DNA of 24,158 bases, taken from Podila epigama (lineage: Eukaryota > Mortierellomycota > Mortierellomycetes > Mortierellales > Mortierellaceae). This document shows, in pieces, positions 8,052 through 17,007 of this stretch (the first letter of the stretch is position 1; the number at the start of each line of letters is the position of its first letter). The stretch covers positions 1-24,158 of the forward strand of contig JAAAVE010000169.1 of assembly GCA_015679605.1 (NCBI GenBank), given 5' to 3'. The notes under the pieces are model-generated. The model made no database searches. It saw only the letters and a program-made list of their open reading frames with translations, and was not told the DNA's origin. The position numbers and the translations under genes are program-made.

Positions 8052-9920
8052 TTATTGAGGAATCTCCAATTCGGGTGCTTGGCGCAAGGCTTGGACCCAA
8101 GCGAGGGTCTGATGTTGCTTCTTACGCATTGTCTGCAGCTCGTCCAAGGCTTGGGCCTCACGCGCCCGCTGAAGGAGACAAAAGGCTTGATAGATGCGGT
8201 ATCGGTTGGTGTGGTCCTGGATCAGATGCTGCTGCAGCGCCATGTTGTGTCGTAGCTGACACTTGTAGTGCAAGTCGGCGCGTGTCCGGGGCACGATCGA
8301 CGTAATGGATGAAGTCCAGACTGCTGACTGCATCTTTCTTGCAAGCGAGCGGCTCGCGCTTTGGTGTGTGATCGCGTGAATGTTGGTATCGTTGTTTTTG
8401 TTATTATTGTTGTTGTTCATTCCGATAGATAAAGCGGAACAAGGAGTATGCATCTGTGGAGTGTTGTTGTCATTATTTTTGTTGTTATTACTGTTGTTGC
8501 AGGTAGTGCAGTTGTTGATGTTGTTGTTGTTGTTGTTGTTGTTGTTGCTTGTGCTCACTCCCATTTGTGGCGAGAACGCGGTCATGGTCGTGTCAAGGGT
8601 TACACAGGTGACATCAAGAGAACCATTCTTTGGAGTAGCGTTTGGAGGATTGTACTCGACTCCTTGGTCTCGTTGACCTTGCTCCTCAACAACCTGTGCA
8701 GCTGAAGCCAACATTGAGATTGGGTCTAGGTCTTGCATGCGCTCATGCATCTGTTGTTGTTGTTGTTGGTTCTGGTGCTTGCGTAAAAAAGTTGAATTGG
8801 ATGCTGATGCCGATGCCGCTGCCTGTCTGAGTCGCATTTGACACTTTAGCCGCTGATGACGCTGTTTGCGAATCTGGTCGATGCTTGGAAGGGTGATCTT
8901 GGTCAATTCTGGGACTCCACGTTGACGAGGCACTGCACCTGCACCGCCCAAAGATTCGGTAACGGCTGATGAATGGGGCGAGTGTGGCAATGCTCCGGTG
9001 AGCAGCTCTCGGAGGGCAATGGGGCGGGAAGTATTTTGGATCGGGATGTGGATCGTATTTGGGTCAAGGTTTGACTGTTTGTGAGCCAGATCGCTGGATG
9101 TTCTTGGTACGTCTGAAGGAAAAGATGGAGAAGGAGAAGACGAAGGCGAGGTGGGTGAGACGGGAGATGCGGGTGTGTTGATGTCCAAGGCCTGTGGAAG
9201 GAGTTGCTGGAGGTTGTTGAGACGCTGCATGTACTGGATCTTTTGGATCTGTTGCGCATGATGCATCTTTTGGATGTGAAGCATTCTCTGGACAAGCTGG
9301 TATCGCTTGACATAATGGAAAGAGGAAGTCGAGGATGACATGTCGACCTTGCACTGGTTTTGTTGCATTTGCTGTTGGTGATGAAGCAACTCGATGTCGC
9401 GGATACGTTGCTTGTGCATGATCTGGAGGTGGCGATAGTATTCGAGTTGGGAGGCAAGCTGGTGGTGTGCCTTTTGGAGTGTTTCGGGGTCGATTTGGTG
9501 CAAGGGAAGATCGAGACGAGGGACAGAAGGATGCTCCTTGGACTGTTGGCCGTACATATGTTGCTGGATCAAACCCGAGTCCATTGAGGAAGGAGTGAGG
9601 GAGGATGGCGTCGGTGGGAATGTATTTTGCATCGTGTTCATCGTGTTCATCGTGTTCATGAGTGGCATGGTTGAGGCAGTATTGGTCATTGGGTGGAGGG
9701 ATGAAGAAGAAGGGAACTGTGGAACGATGTGCGCGTCGATGGCCGTTAGGGAAGAGGAGGAAAACGAGGAGGGAGAACGAGGAGGAGGCGGTTGGGGGGA
9801 GGATGAAGGAGAAGGAGAGGGAGAAGGAGACGAGAAGGAGGAGGAAGAGCACCCAACTGAACGGTAGACAGCGGATGAGGTGATGTAGGGAGCCGAGGAG
9901 TAGCCCACGGTGGAAGTCAT
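8052..9920 (-). CDS. Unrecognised 622-aa Gln/Asn/Ser-rich protein, single exon
   Basis: A single open frame from ATG at 9920 to TAA encodes 622 aa. I do not recognise the family. Residues 1-110 are Ser/Pro-rich with Met-Asn-Thr repeats. Residues 148-243 are Gln/His/Met-rich and probably helical (HLQIMHKQRIRDIELLHH, QLVQRMLHIQKMHHAQQIQ). A basic helix occurs at 338-368 (ITLPSIDQIRKQRHQRLKC). Two poly-Asn runs lie at 459-510. A more complex C-terminal helix spans about 545-612 (RADLHYKCQLRHNMALQQ...RYRIYQAFCLLQRAREAQAL). There is no signal peptide or membrane segment. The composition resembles fungal transcriptional or RNA-binding regulators with prion-like regions, but no DNA- or RNA-binding domain is visible. 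Length without a stop, an ATG and a clear leader support it as a real gene. Overlapping frames in 8903-9852 are shadows. Confidence 0.7.
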   Translation of the reverse strand: MTSTVGYSSAPYITSSAVYRSVGCSSSSFSSPSPSPSPSSSPQPPPPRSPSSFSSSSLTAIDAHIVPQFPSSSSLHPMTNTASTMPLMNTMNTMNTMQNTFPPTPSSLTPSSMDSGLIQQHMYGQQSKEHPSVPRLDLPLHQIDPETLQKAHHQLASQLEYYRHLQIMHKQRIRDIELLHHQQQMQQNQCKVDMSSSTSSFHYVKRYQLVQRMLHIQKMHHAQQIQKIQYMQRLNNLQQLLPQALDINTPASPVSPTSPSSSPSPSFPSDVPRTSSDLAHKQSNLDPNTIHIPIQNTSRPIALRELLTGALPHSPHSSAVTESLGGAGAVPRQRGVPELTKITLPSIDQIRKQRHQRLKCQMRLRQAAASASASNSTFLRKHQNQQQQQQMHERMQDLDPISMLASAAQVVEEQGQRDQGVEYNPPNATPKNGSLDVTCVTLDTTMTAFSPQMGVSTSNNNNNNNNNINNCTTCNNSNNNKNNDNNTPQMHTPCSALSIGMNNNNNNKNNDTNIHAITHQSASRSLARKMQSAVWTSSITSIVPRTRADLHYKCQLRHNMALQQHLIQDHTNRYRIYQAFCLLQRAREAQALDELQTMRKKQHQTLAWVQALRQAPELEIPQ

Positions 9921-9926
9921 GAAGTA

Positions 9927-9989
9927 TGTAGTTGTAGTTGTAGTTGTAGTTGTAGTTGTAGTAGTAGTAGTAGTTGTTGTTGTTGTTTG
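9927..9989 (-). repeat. CTACAA/CTA/CAA repeat leader upstream of the 8052-9920 gene
   Basis: On the coding strand this reads (CAA)n, (CTA)n and then about six CTACAA units, ending a few bases before the ATG at 9920. It is G-free and ATG-free, like the CsbD leader. About 100 bp further upstream, CTTTGCAG at 10083-10090 on the minus strand could be the acceptor of a leader intron, but I could not find a convincing donor. Confidence 0.65.
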
Positions 9990-10515
9990 TTATATGTTGC
10001 TTATTGTTTGTTGATTCTTGTATGTGCGTGAATGTGTAACGCGTGTATGTGTGGTGGTCTGTTGGATGACAAGGAAATGGTCCTGCAAAGATGAGGACAG
10101 ATGAGTAATACGAAAACAGAAAAGAAATATTAGTTGGGTGTGTATGCTACGGTAGTGATGGTATATGTATATGGTAAGGTTGTGTCAAGAAAGAAAAAGA
10201 TGAAAAGAAAGAAAAAAGAAAACGAACAGACATATTTATATATGGCATGGACAAACAAGGATGCAACTCGCAGATCCTTCTTTGTGCACCCATCGATATG
10301 GCTGTCGTTGTGTCGCTGTTGCTTCCAACAATGCCACCAACAGGGAAGTACTGTACTGTACACCATTCCTCAAGTGTCACCGTTTCATCGTCGTCACTCC
10401 ACAAGACAAGACAAAGAAAGGGTCATCCCACTCTGATAAAAGAAGTTGTGGCTGTGAGGTCGACTCGAGGCGAGGGATGCAACATTTTCAAGGAGTTGAC
10501 AAAAATACAGTGTAG

Positions 10516-10603
10516 TGTGTAGTGCAGTGCAATGCAGTGCAGTGCAGCGCATTGCATTGCCCCACACATTCACACATTCACATTCACATTCACGGAATGT
10601 GAA
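10516..10603. repeat. GTGCA-type repeat followed by a 9-bp-stem hairpin
   Basis: GTGCA/ATGCA units run from about 10521 to 10560, with inverted arms GCAATGCA (10529-10536) and TGCATTGC (10553-10560). Downstream, TTCACATTC (10583-10591) and GAATGTGAA (10595-10603) form a perfect 9-bp stem with a 3-nt loop. Confidence 0.75.
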
Positions 10604-10972
10604 CATTTTTGTGTGTGTGTGTCACAAAACGGGGATCGAGATATAAAAAGAGTGGGCACAGTCTTCAGACTTTTTCTTTTGGCGGGCGGAGGAGGGAATA
10701 GGATGGAATGAGGGTAGATGGGGAGAAGGTTCTGAGCACGGCTGTGCAATGTATTTTCTGAAAGTGAGCAAGGAAAGGATGGAAAGGATGGATGGATCGA
10801 TGAAACGATGAAACGATGGATGGCACACAGACTGAACTGAACATTCGCCCTCAGTCAGACACGATACTCAAGACACGACACGAAGACACGACGCTCTAGA
10901 CACGGTACACGATCCATAATACGCGACCGAGTCGACTGCAGTGCACTATGCTCAGGAAAGACTTTGCCATAG

Positions 10973-10994
10973 TTTTTTTTTTTTTTTTTTTTTT
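10973..10994. repeat. T22 homopolymer
   Basis: Twenty-two consecutive T residues, the longest homopolymer in the window. No target-site duplication or gene fragment beside it suggests a retroposed tail. Confidence 0.9.
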
Positions 10995-11069
10995 GCACAT
11001 CCATCCACACCATACCCTACAACTCTAGTTCTCACCAAGTCGCCACGTATCCCTCGCAACGATCTAGCA

Positions 11070-11101
11070 CACTAGCACACTAGTGCACTGGTGTGCTAGT
11101 G
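11070..11101. repeat. Near-perfect 32-bp palindrome
   Basis: Arms CACTAGCACAC (11070-11080) and GTGTGCTAGTG (11091-11101) are exact inverse complements. The inner ten bases are also self-complementary except for one T/G pair (11081/11090), so 15 of 16 pairs match with no loop. Confidence 0.9.
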
Positions 11102-11210
11102 ACTGAGCACGTTACCAGCCTTCTGTCTATGACACCTCATCTTCCCATCTGATAGAGAAAGTACAACAAAGAAAAGGTTGCCAGTATGTTTACCTTTGGA
11201 TATCTTGGAG

Positions 11211-11235
11211 AGTAGAGTAGAGTAGAGTAGAGTAG
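11211..11235. repeat. AGTAG pentanucleotide microsatellite
   Basis: Five perfect AGTAG copies in non-coding DNA. Confidence 0.9.
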
Positions 11236-11646
11236 GAGAAGTAGGGCAAATAAAAGGCTGATAGGGATAGATAGGGTATTTACAAGGAAAGGATGTTTTC
11301 TCTCCTGTGGTTTATAAATCTATTCGGTGGCAATGGTTTGTTTTTTTTTGAGCAGAGAGAATGTGAGAGAGAGAATGAGAAAGAGAGAAAATAGAAATAG
11401 GGCAAGGTAGACAAGAATGAGTTAGACCATGCATCACACATGCACCAAGAAAACAAACTTGTGGAGTATGTACTATGCAAAAGGACAATAATGGATGGAT
11501 GGATGGGACCATGGGATGGGATACATGGTATCAAATGTATGGTGTGGTGGCTGCATTGGAGGGGAGGGATGGGACATGAATCATTGGTATCATATCAAGT
11601 TGCTCTCGAGAAAGCTCTCTCTCTCTCTCTTCTTTTTTTTCTCAAC

Positions 11647-11739
11647 ATGAGCAACAGCATGAAAGCCAAAAGGGTGTCGCATGGGCATGGGTCGCATGAG
11701 CATGAGCATGGAGTAGTGGAGTTGAGCGTGTGTGATTGA
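11647..11739 (+). CDS. Possible 30-aa His-rich small ORF, doubtful
   Basis: An ATG directly after a CT-rich tract (11608-11646) opens a 30-codon frame reading MSNSMKAKRVSHGHGSHEHEHG and then VVELSVCD. The His-Gly/His-Glu part comes from a CATGAG/CATGGG repeat, so chance is likely. The pyrimidine tract before the ATG is the only promoter- or leader-like feature. No homologous family comes to mind. Confidence 0.12.
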   Translation: MSNSMKAKRVSHGHGSHEHEHGVVELSVCD

Positions 11740-11743
11740 TGCT

Positions 11744-11757
11744 CAACTTTAAAGTTG
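11744..11757. repeat. 14-bp perfect palindrome CAACTTTAAAGTTG
   Basis: Self-complementary over 14 bp in the gene-poor interval, just after the possible small ORF. It could be a dimeric transcription-factor site or chance. Confidence 0.7.
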
Positions 11758-12092
11758 CGCGTGGAAATGAAATGTGCGAGAGTGCGACATAGTCGTGCTG
11801 GTGTACAGTGAGTTGAGTGTGTTTGGATGGAATGGAAACATATTTAAAACGTGAAAACAAGTGTGCTTGCAGGGATGCAGGGCATGTGTTCCATGGGTGT
11901 TGTGTTGCATGGGTGACATGGGTGACCATAATGTAAGCTGACTAGAAATGAAGATGGATTTGATATGGAGGCACACTGTACCTGAAGATATGGAAGAAAG
12001 TAGGTTGAGGTGTGAGTGTGTTATGTAATGTGTTGTGTTGAGTTATGTTGTGTTGTGTTGTGCAATGGGTGTGTATGTGAATGTGTATATGA

Positions 12093-12093
<1 letters not shown>

Positions 12094-12125
<32 letters not shown>

Positions 12126-12130
12126 GTGTG
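12094..12130. repeat. TGTGTA hexanucleotide microsatellite
   Basis: About six copies of TGTGTA in a TG-rich stretch (12000-12160), of the same hexamer family as near 16665. Confidence 0.85.
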
Positions 12131-12583
12131 GATGTATGGAATGGTGTGTGTGTGCTCAGACAGCCAAGAAATGCAGGAACAGTAAAGGAAAGCAGAGGCG
12201 ACTCTTCGACTTGCCCGACCTCTTTATACTTTTTTCTTTTCTCCATTCATCGTCGCTTTTTTCCAAACCACCTCGATTCAACAACAGCCCCGATAGCCCA
12301 TTTGATGACGACAGTCGGGACAACAAACAACAACCCTTGCATATTCATTTGCATAGGTAATGATACATTTGGATGGTTGGATCATGTCGTTTTGTTGTCT
12401 GTCGTTGTCGTGTCGTGTCACACACACATCCATCCACACACATCCATATATCCATACATCCATACATCCCACTCAAAAAAATTATTATTATTATTTCCCG
12501 CGGACTGATTTGATCTGATCCCATTATTATTGTCCCATTGCCAAATCCATTAAATGGCCGTTTGCTTCATTTTCCTCTCCGCT

Positions 12584-12593
12584 GATTGGCTCA
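12584..12593 (-). promoter_or_regulatory. Isolated CCAAT box (AGCCAATCAG)
   Basis: On the minus strand the context is GAGCCAATCAGCG, a full match to the NF-Y/HAP-complex consensus (RRCCAATSR). No annotated start codon lies within 1 kb, so its target is unknown. Confidence 0.4.
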
Positions 12594-12720
12594 GGAACCT
12601 TTTTTCTATTTTTGAAGGGGGAGGGATCCAGTTTTCTCATCCGACCCTTTTTTTATTTTTTTGTGTATGTGTGTGGTAGGTAGTTTGTGGAAATGAGTGT
12701 GTTGTGTGTGTGTGTTGTGC

Positions 12721-12740
12721 GTGTGTGTGTGTGTGTGTGT
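12721..12740. repeat. GT dinucleotide microsatellite
   Basis: Ten perfect GT copies, embedded in a longer GT-rich stretch from about 12660. Confidence 0.9.
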
Positions 12741-12822
12741 ATTGGTGCTTGTGGTTGCGAATGTGGTATGTGTTCTATGGCCTCTCTGTGAACATCTCAC
12801 CACAGCACCATCTTCACGTCCT

Positions 12823-12857
12823 GCCAAGGAAGGCCAAGGTAGGCCAAGGCTATAGCC
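12823..12857. repeat. Three 10-bp GCCAAGGNNN repeats plus a palindrome
   Basis: GCCAAGGAAG, GCCAAGGTAG and GCCAAGGCTA are tandem. The last copy overlaps the perfect palindrome GGCTATAGCC (12848-12857). Confidence 0.8.
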
Positions 12858-13406
12858 AAGCCCTGATGTGTAACACATAACCATGCATTTGCATATGCAT
12901 ATGTTCAGTCTGTGCTCAGAGAGAACCAACTTTCTTGGCATCCAGCCACGATCAATTTGCAAACACTTCTTGGCACCACATTGACTCATGGGGGAACAGT
13001 CGCCTACACACACAGACACATTCAGATACACATAGACACATAGACACAACATACACACATTCGTACTTACGCAAACACTACAGACCAGTGACTCGAAACC
13101 CAGTCAGAACCACCTGCCTGTTTACGTACCAACTACCAAGTACCAAGTGACCACCAATCGTCAAATGCGTTTTGTGATACAGGCACACCCACGTTTTTTT
13201 TTTTTTTTTCTCATGTTTATCTAATGGTGAAACTTGAATCACCGATCCAATCGTCCATCCATGGCCAATGTTTGCATGCTTTTGCATGCTTTTGCATGTT
13301 TCCAACTCCAACACCACTTTCCTTTCTCACAAAACAATAAAACGGCAGAACGACGATCTCCTTTTGCTTTTTGACACCCTTTCCTCCTCCCCCGATCTGA
13401 CATCTA

Positions 13407-13441
13407 AACAAACAAACAAACAAACAAACAAACAAACAAAC
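13407..13441. repeat. AAAC tetranucleotide microsatellite
   Basis: About eight perfect AAAC copies. A shorter CAAA array occurs in CLPTM1 intron 5 near 14625-14648. Confidence 0.9.
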
Positions 13442-13694
13442 AGCAACAACAATCGGGCTATGTCTACATTCGGACATTTACACTTTTTGCATACGTTCAC
13501 TCACATTCACATTCACAAACACAAACACAAACAAATCATGTCATCAAATCTCTTGTTCTCCTCCCTCTCCCCCCTTTCTTTCCCCGCGGGGCTGCATTGA
13601 ATTACATGTTTATGAAAAAAAGATGCAAAGTCAGGATACCATTGATCCAATTGTATATGCACTACCTACAACATTGTATGTGACCCTCGCACCT

Positions 13695-15658
13695 TTACTT
13701 GTCCTTCTTGCTTTCTCCAGCAACGTTCTCCTTCTCCTTCTCTGCCTCATCGTCTTCACCTCCCACTTGACCAAACTCATTGGCACGCGTATGGTCAGTT
13801 CGGTAGATATGACGCTGGTACAAATAGATAAAGAATACCACATCATCTCTCAGACATGCCAGACGGTGCAGCATCGGCATCTTGATAACAAACGAAAACA
13901 AGTCGTCAATGAACGTGTTCAGCGACTTGTACATCATGGTTCGGAAAGGCATATGGGCCACACTCTTGAGCTTGTAGTTGATAAACAACTGCGGTGTCAT
14001 CTTGATGAACCCAAACGTGTACACAAATCCAACCAACGTTCCCACAATGAACGAGTACCACGACTTGTGCTCCTGGTACAGCAACGACCATACCGCATAG
14101 CCTCCAAGCAGCGGGAAGGCTGCATACGACAAGTATTTGAAGGCCTCCTCATCATACTCCTTTGTCTTCTCCTCCAGTTCCGTCAAGGGCTCCGATGTGT
14201 TAAAGTGCAGTTTGTACGGCAAAAGACCAGTCGTCGATGGCACAATGTCAACCTTAAGCGCCTTCTTCACCTTCCACAGCTCAATGGCCAAACCCATGCC
14301 CTGACCAATCAAAATCATGTAGCTCGTCTCTTGGTTGTTGTCCATCAGATACAAAAACACAATGATCTGCTGAATAATATCCAAAAAGATGGCTCGCACC
14401 GACAATCCACCTGTCCCTTTCTTGTCCTTCCAGAACGCAATGTCTAATCGTGTGTATGTATGTTTCAGAGTGTATCGTCAAGATGTCAGTGAATCAATGT
14501 ATGAAAGGGCGCAAGGTAGTGTAGTAGGTGGCATGGTCCCTGATACTGTGGCAAAAGGTTTTTACACAGTTTGTCTCATGAAATTTGACAACCTCGCTGA
14601 GAACGTTATTGGTGTGCAAACAGCCAAACAAACAAACAAACAAACAAAAAACTTACCATTCTTGAATGCAAGCATCTCAAAGGCACTGTGGAGCAAACTG
14701 ACGACTACCGTCACGATCAACAGGTAGGGGTTGGTCTCAATCAGCATGCGCTTGACCTCATCCAATTCACCGCCAGTGCTTCCCATCATGCCCGACTGTC
14801 TCTTTGTGGTAATGTCCATGGCAGCATACATCTGGAACTTCATCTGGCTCAGAGGATACAGGTTGATTCTCAAAGGAAGCTCCCTATTCGTTCACACAAA
14901 GAGACAAGAACAAACACAAACATTGTCAGGAAATGACAACAATACCAAACGATGCGAAGAATACGATACGCCATACAAAAAAACATAAAAGGGGGAGGGT
15001 GCTTTTTGTATGAGACAGAGAAAAAGAAAAAGAATAAAGACCCTTGCTTACTTGACAGTGTCGTTGATGGGTGTCATCTGGCTCTTCAAGAGCCAAAAGT
15101 CGTTGATAAAGACAGTAGGCAAAGCATATCCATTGCCTTTGTCATCCACATAACCAGTCTTGTCCAATTGGTACAGCTCCTTAAACTCTGGAGGATTGGC
15201 CGCATAGGGAATCATTCCCTGCTCATTCAGCACGTTGATGGTCAAGTTCTGGTGCCAGTACGAAACAATCGTCGACTTGGAGGCGTCCTAAAAGAAAGAG
15301 AGAACACACAATCAAAAACCAAACAAGGCGTATCGGTTATTGCTTGCGCATTACTGTCGTAGTTGTCTCATTGTTCGCAAGGAGGAATGGCAAAAGGACG
15401 AACGAAAGGGAAGGACAATGAAATGAAATAGAAGCGACAGAGAGAATGAATTACTTACAGCATCCAAAGGTAGCTCGTCCTCCTCAACAACATCCTCTTC
15501 TTCCTGCTTCCCTCCGATGAGTTTTTTCACTTTGAACTCTTTCAGTTTAGGATAGTATCGAGTCAACACTAGTCATAGAAAGAAGAAAAGAAAAAAGATA
15601 AACGATAAGTAACCTTTTGATACCACTCACCCCAGACTTGGTTCTCTTCCTTCCCTCC

Positions 15659-15702
<44 letters not shown>

Positions 15703-16655
15703 TACACACTCTCTCTCGATATCGCGATATCTAAATACTCACCCTTTCGCACATGAACAAAGCTATTTGCGTCATATTCTGGCAAGGCTGGGTCGAGAGG
15801 AGCGAGCTCCTTGACGAGGTATACATGGGCATAGAGCGTTCCGTTGTGTTGAACATGCTTGGAAGGAACAATCGTCACATCTGTAACATACTCTTCCGTC
15901 CAGCTATTGCCGACCTCAATCCCGTCCACTTTCCAAACCAAGCTCTCCTTGTCCTCAAAGCGAGTAAAGTTATAATCCTCCGAGAGGTAGACAAGCACAT
16001 TGGCCTTGGTGTTGCGTTCCCACAACGGGAAGGCCTTGCTAGGTTCCCTGAAGGAAGACTCCTGGAGGACACTACCATCAGGACCTGTAGTCGGCGTTAC
16101 AACTCCTCCAGTGTTTGGACCAGTAGGTGCATTCCCCTTGAACAAGCCTAAAGGAAAATACAAGACATGTTACTTCACTTTGTGAATAAAAAAATGGGGT
16201 GTTTTTTTTGTACACGCGGCTGTTCGATCGTCTTTGATTGTAATCTTTTTTTTCTTCTTCGTTGATCTTCTTTTTGTGTCGTTCCACTTGTGCGTCCTTG
16301 ATTTGAGAGCCGCTTTGATTCGTGGGGGTCTTTTCTTTGTGTTCTTTTTTCCTTTTACTCTTCGCTTTCCTTTCCCGATCAAGACAGCTTAGCTGCATAC
16401 AGCAAAGTCCTTGTCTGAAAAGCTTATTCTATGTGAGACGTTTCGATGTGGGAGGTATTATGACTTACTGCCGTTCATAATGTTGATAAAGAGCATGGCA
16501 AGCAAGGCTCGCTTGACCATTTGCATGAGAGTATCAGTCAGGGACTGCTCCTGCGGTTGCTGAGGTTGTTGCCCTCCAGCGGCAACTGCAGCACCTGCAG
16601 CACCGGCGCCGGCACCAGCTACCGCGTTTCCGCGACGACGTACAGGCTGAGACAT
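13695..16655 (-). CDS. CLPTM1: CLPTM1-family ER membrane protein, 6 exons
   Basis: Exons 16655-16469, 16147-15743, 15568-15459, 15287-15052, 14883-14657 and 14443-13695 join in frame to 637 aa. All five introns are GT-AG (321, 174, 171, 168 and 213 nt). A Gly/Ala/Gln-rich N-terminus precedes a first hydrophobic segment (about 46-61). A luminal-type domain with possible N-glycosylation sites (NFT, NGT, NLT, NDT) runs to about 360. Membrane segments follow near 364-386, 403-422, 430-446, 491-511 and 517-536. Signatures shared with animal CLPTM1 are YWHQNLTINV, ETNPYLL, AFKN.IAFW, MTPQLFINYKLKSVAH (about 538-552), NTFIDDLFSFVIKMP and CLRDDVVFFIYLYQR. A Glu/Lys-rich tail ends in KKDK. In animals the family retains receptors in the ER, and its CLPTM1L branch is a lipid scramblase for GPI synthesis. 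The role in fungi is not settled. Start chosen as the first Met in the exon, preceded by a CACATA leader. Confidence 0.93.
15653..15699. repeat. CT dinucleotide microsatellite in CLPTM1 intron 2
   Basis: A run of CT with a few CCCT interruptions, inside the 174-nt intron. Read on the coding strand it is (AG)n. If the intron were retained it would add an Arg-Glu repeat and then stop near 15627. Confidence 0.9.
15718..15731. repeat. 14-bp perfect palindrome GATATCGCGATATC in CLPTM1 intron 2
   Basis: Self-complementary over 14 bp close to the 5' splice site of intron 2 (donor at 15742). It could form a small hairpin in the pre-mRNA. Confidence 0.7.
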
Positions 16656-16668
16656 GAATGTATGTGAA

Positions 16669-16699
<31 letters not shown>

Positions 16700-17007
16700 T
16701 TGTATGTATAAGTGTGTTCTGTTGGTACTGCCGGCTTGTTGATGAATTGGAGGGGACTCGTTCTGTGAGATTGGACAATTGTTCAAGGGAAAGGATGGAG
16801 TGTCGACAGTTGAGATGAAGACGAAGGAGGGTGACAAAGTACCCTTTTGAGCTGTGGCTTGGCATTTTCATATCCCTTCACCATTCATTTTTTCATGTCC
16901 ACACATTCAGGTTAAAGGAAACAATCAAGCAACATCAGCAACGTCAGCAACAACAACAGCTGTCAACAACATCACCACGGATTCACAACACAGCAGAGCA
17001 CAACACA
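16656..17007. promoter_or_regulatory. Divergent CLPTM1/BUD13 promoter region
   Basis: The 352 bp separate the two start codons. A TGTGTA/TGTGAA microsatellite (16660-16699) sits on the CLPTM1 side and forms its leader (CACATA on the coding strand). A CAGCAA/CAACAT-rich, nearly G-free tract (about 16915-17007) forms the BUD13 leader. No clear TATA box is seen. Confidence 0.55.
16660..16699 (-). repeat. CACATA-repeat leader of CLPTM1
   Basis: TGTGTA/TGTGAA units on the plus strand end five bases from the CLPTM1 ATG. On the transcript this is a CA/CAUA-rich, G-free leader. Confidence 0.7.

Larger units (their letters stand above)
9990..13694. other. 3.7-kb gene-poor, repeat-rich interval
   Basis: No frame here shows a recognisable domain, and none can be chained into a convincing spliced gene. 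It contains the promoter side of the 8052-9920 gene, many microsatellites (GTGCA, AGTAG, TGTGTA, GT, GGCCAAGG and AAAC types), T22 and T16 runs, hairpins and palindromes. It also has an isolated CCAAT box at 12584-12593. The right end includes the CLPTM1 3' UTR. A non-coding RNA or a gene with very short exons cannot be excluded. Confidence 0.6.

Noticed and set aside
9064-9852. Second long minus-strand frame (about 262 codons) overlapping the 622-aa gene
   Set aside because: Alternative frame of Ser/Gln-rich DNA. The 622-codon frame is longer, has a leader and includes a complex C-terminus.
10583-10603. Heat-shock element
   Set aside because: TTC/GAA triplets recur every six bases rather than five, so the canonical nGAAn phasing is not met.
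10973-10994. Poly(A) tail of a retroposed element (T22)
   Set aside because: No element body, target-site duplication or gene fragment beside it. T and A runs are common throughout the window.
12016-12508. Frames with Cys-Val repeats, and a possible spliced gene starting near 12305
   Set aside because: The Cys-Val part is TGTGTA repeat translation. After a plausible ATG and donor (gtaatg at about 12358) I could not find a following exon with any protein character.
12606-13058. Minus-strand frame of about 150 codons rich in Thr-His
   Set aside because: Driven by GT repeats. No conserved segment was recognised.
13623-14447. Long plus-strand open frame (about 274 codons)
   Set aside because: It is antisense to the conserved last exon of CLPTM1, whose protein match is unambiguous. 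The plus frame has no family likeness.
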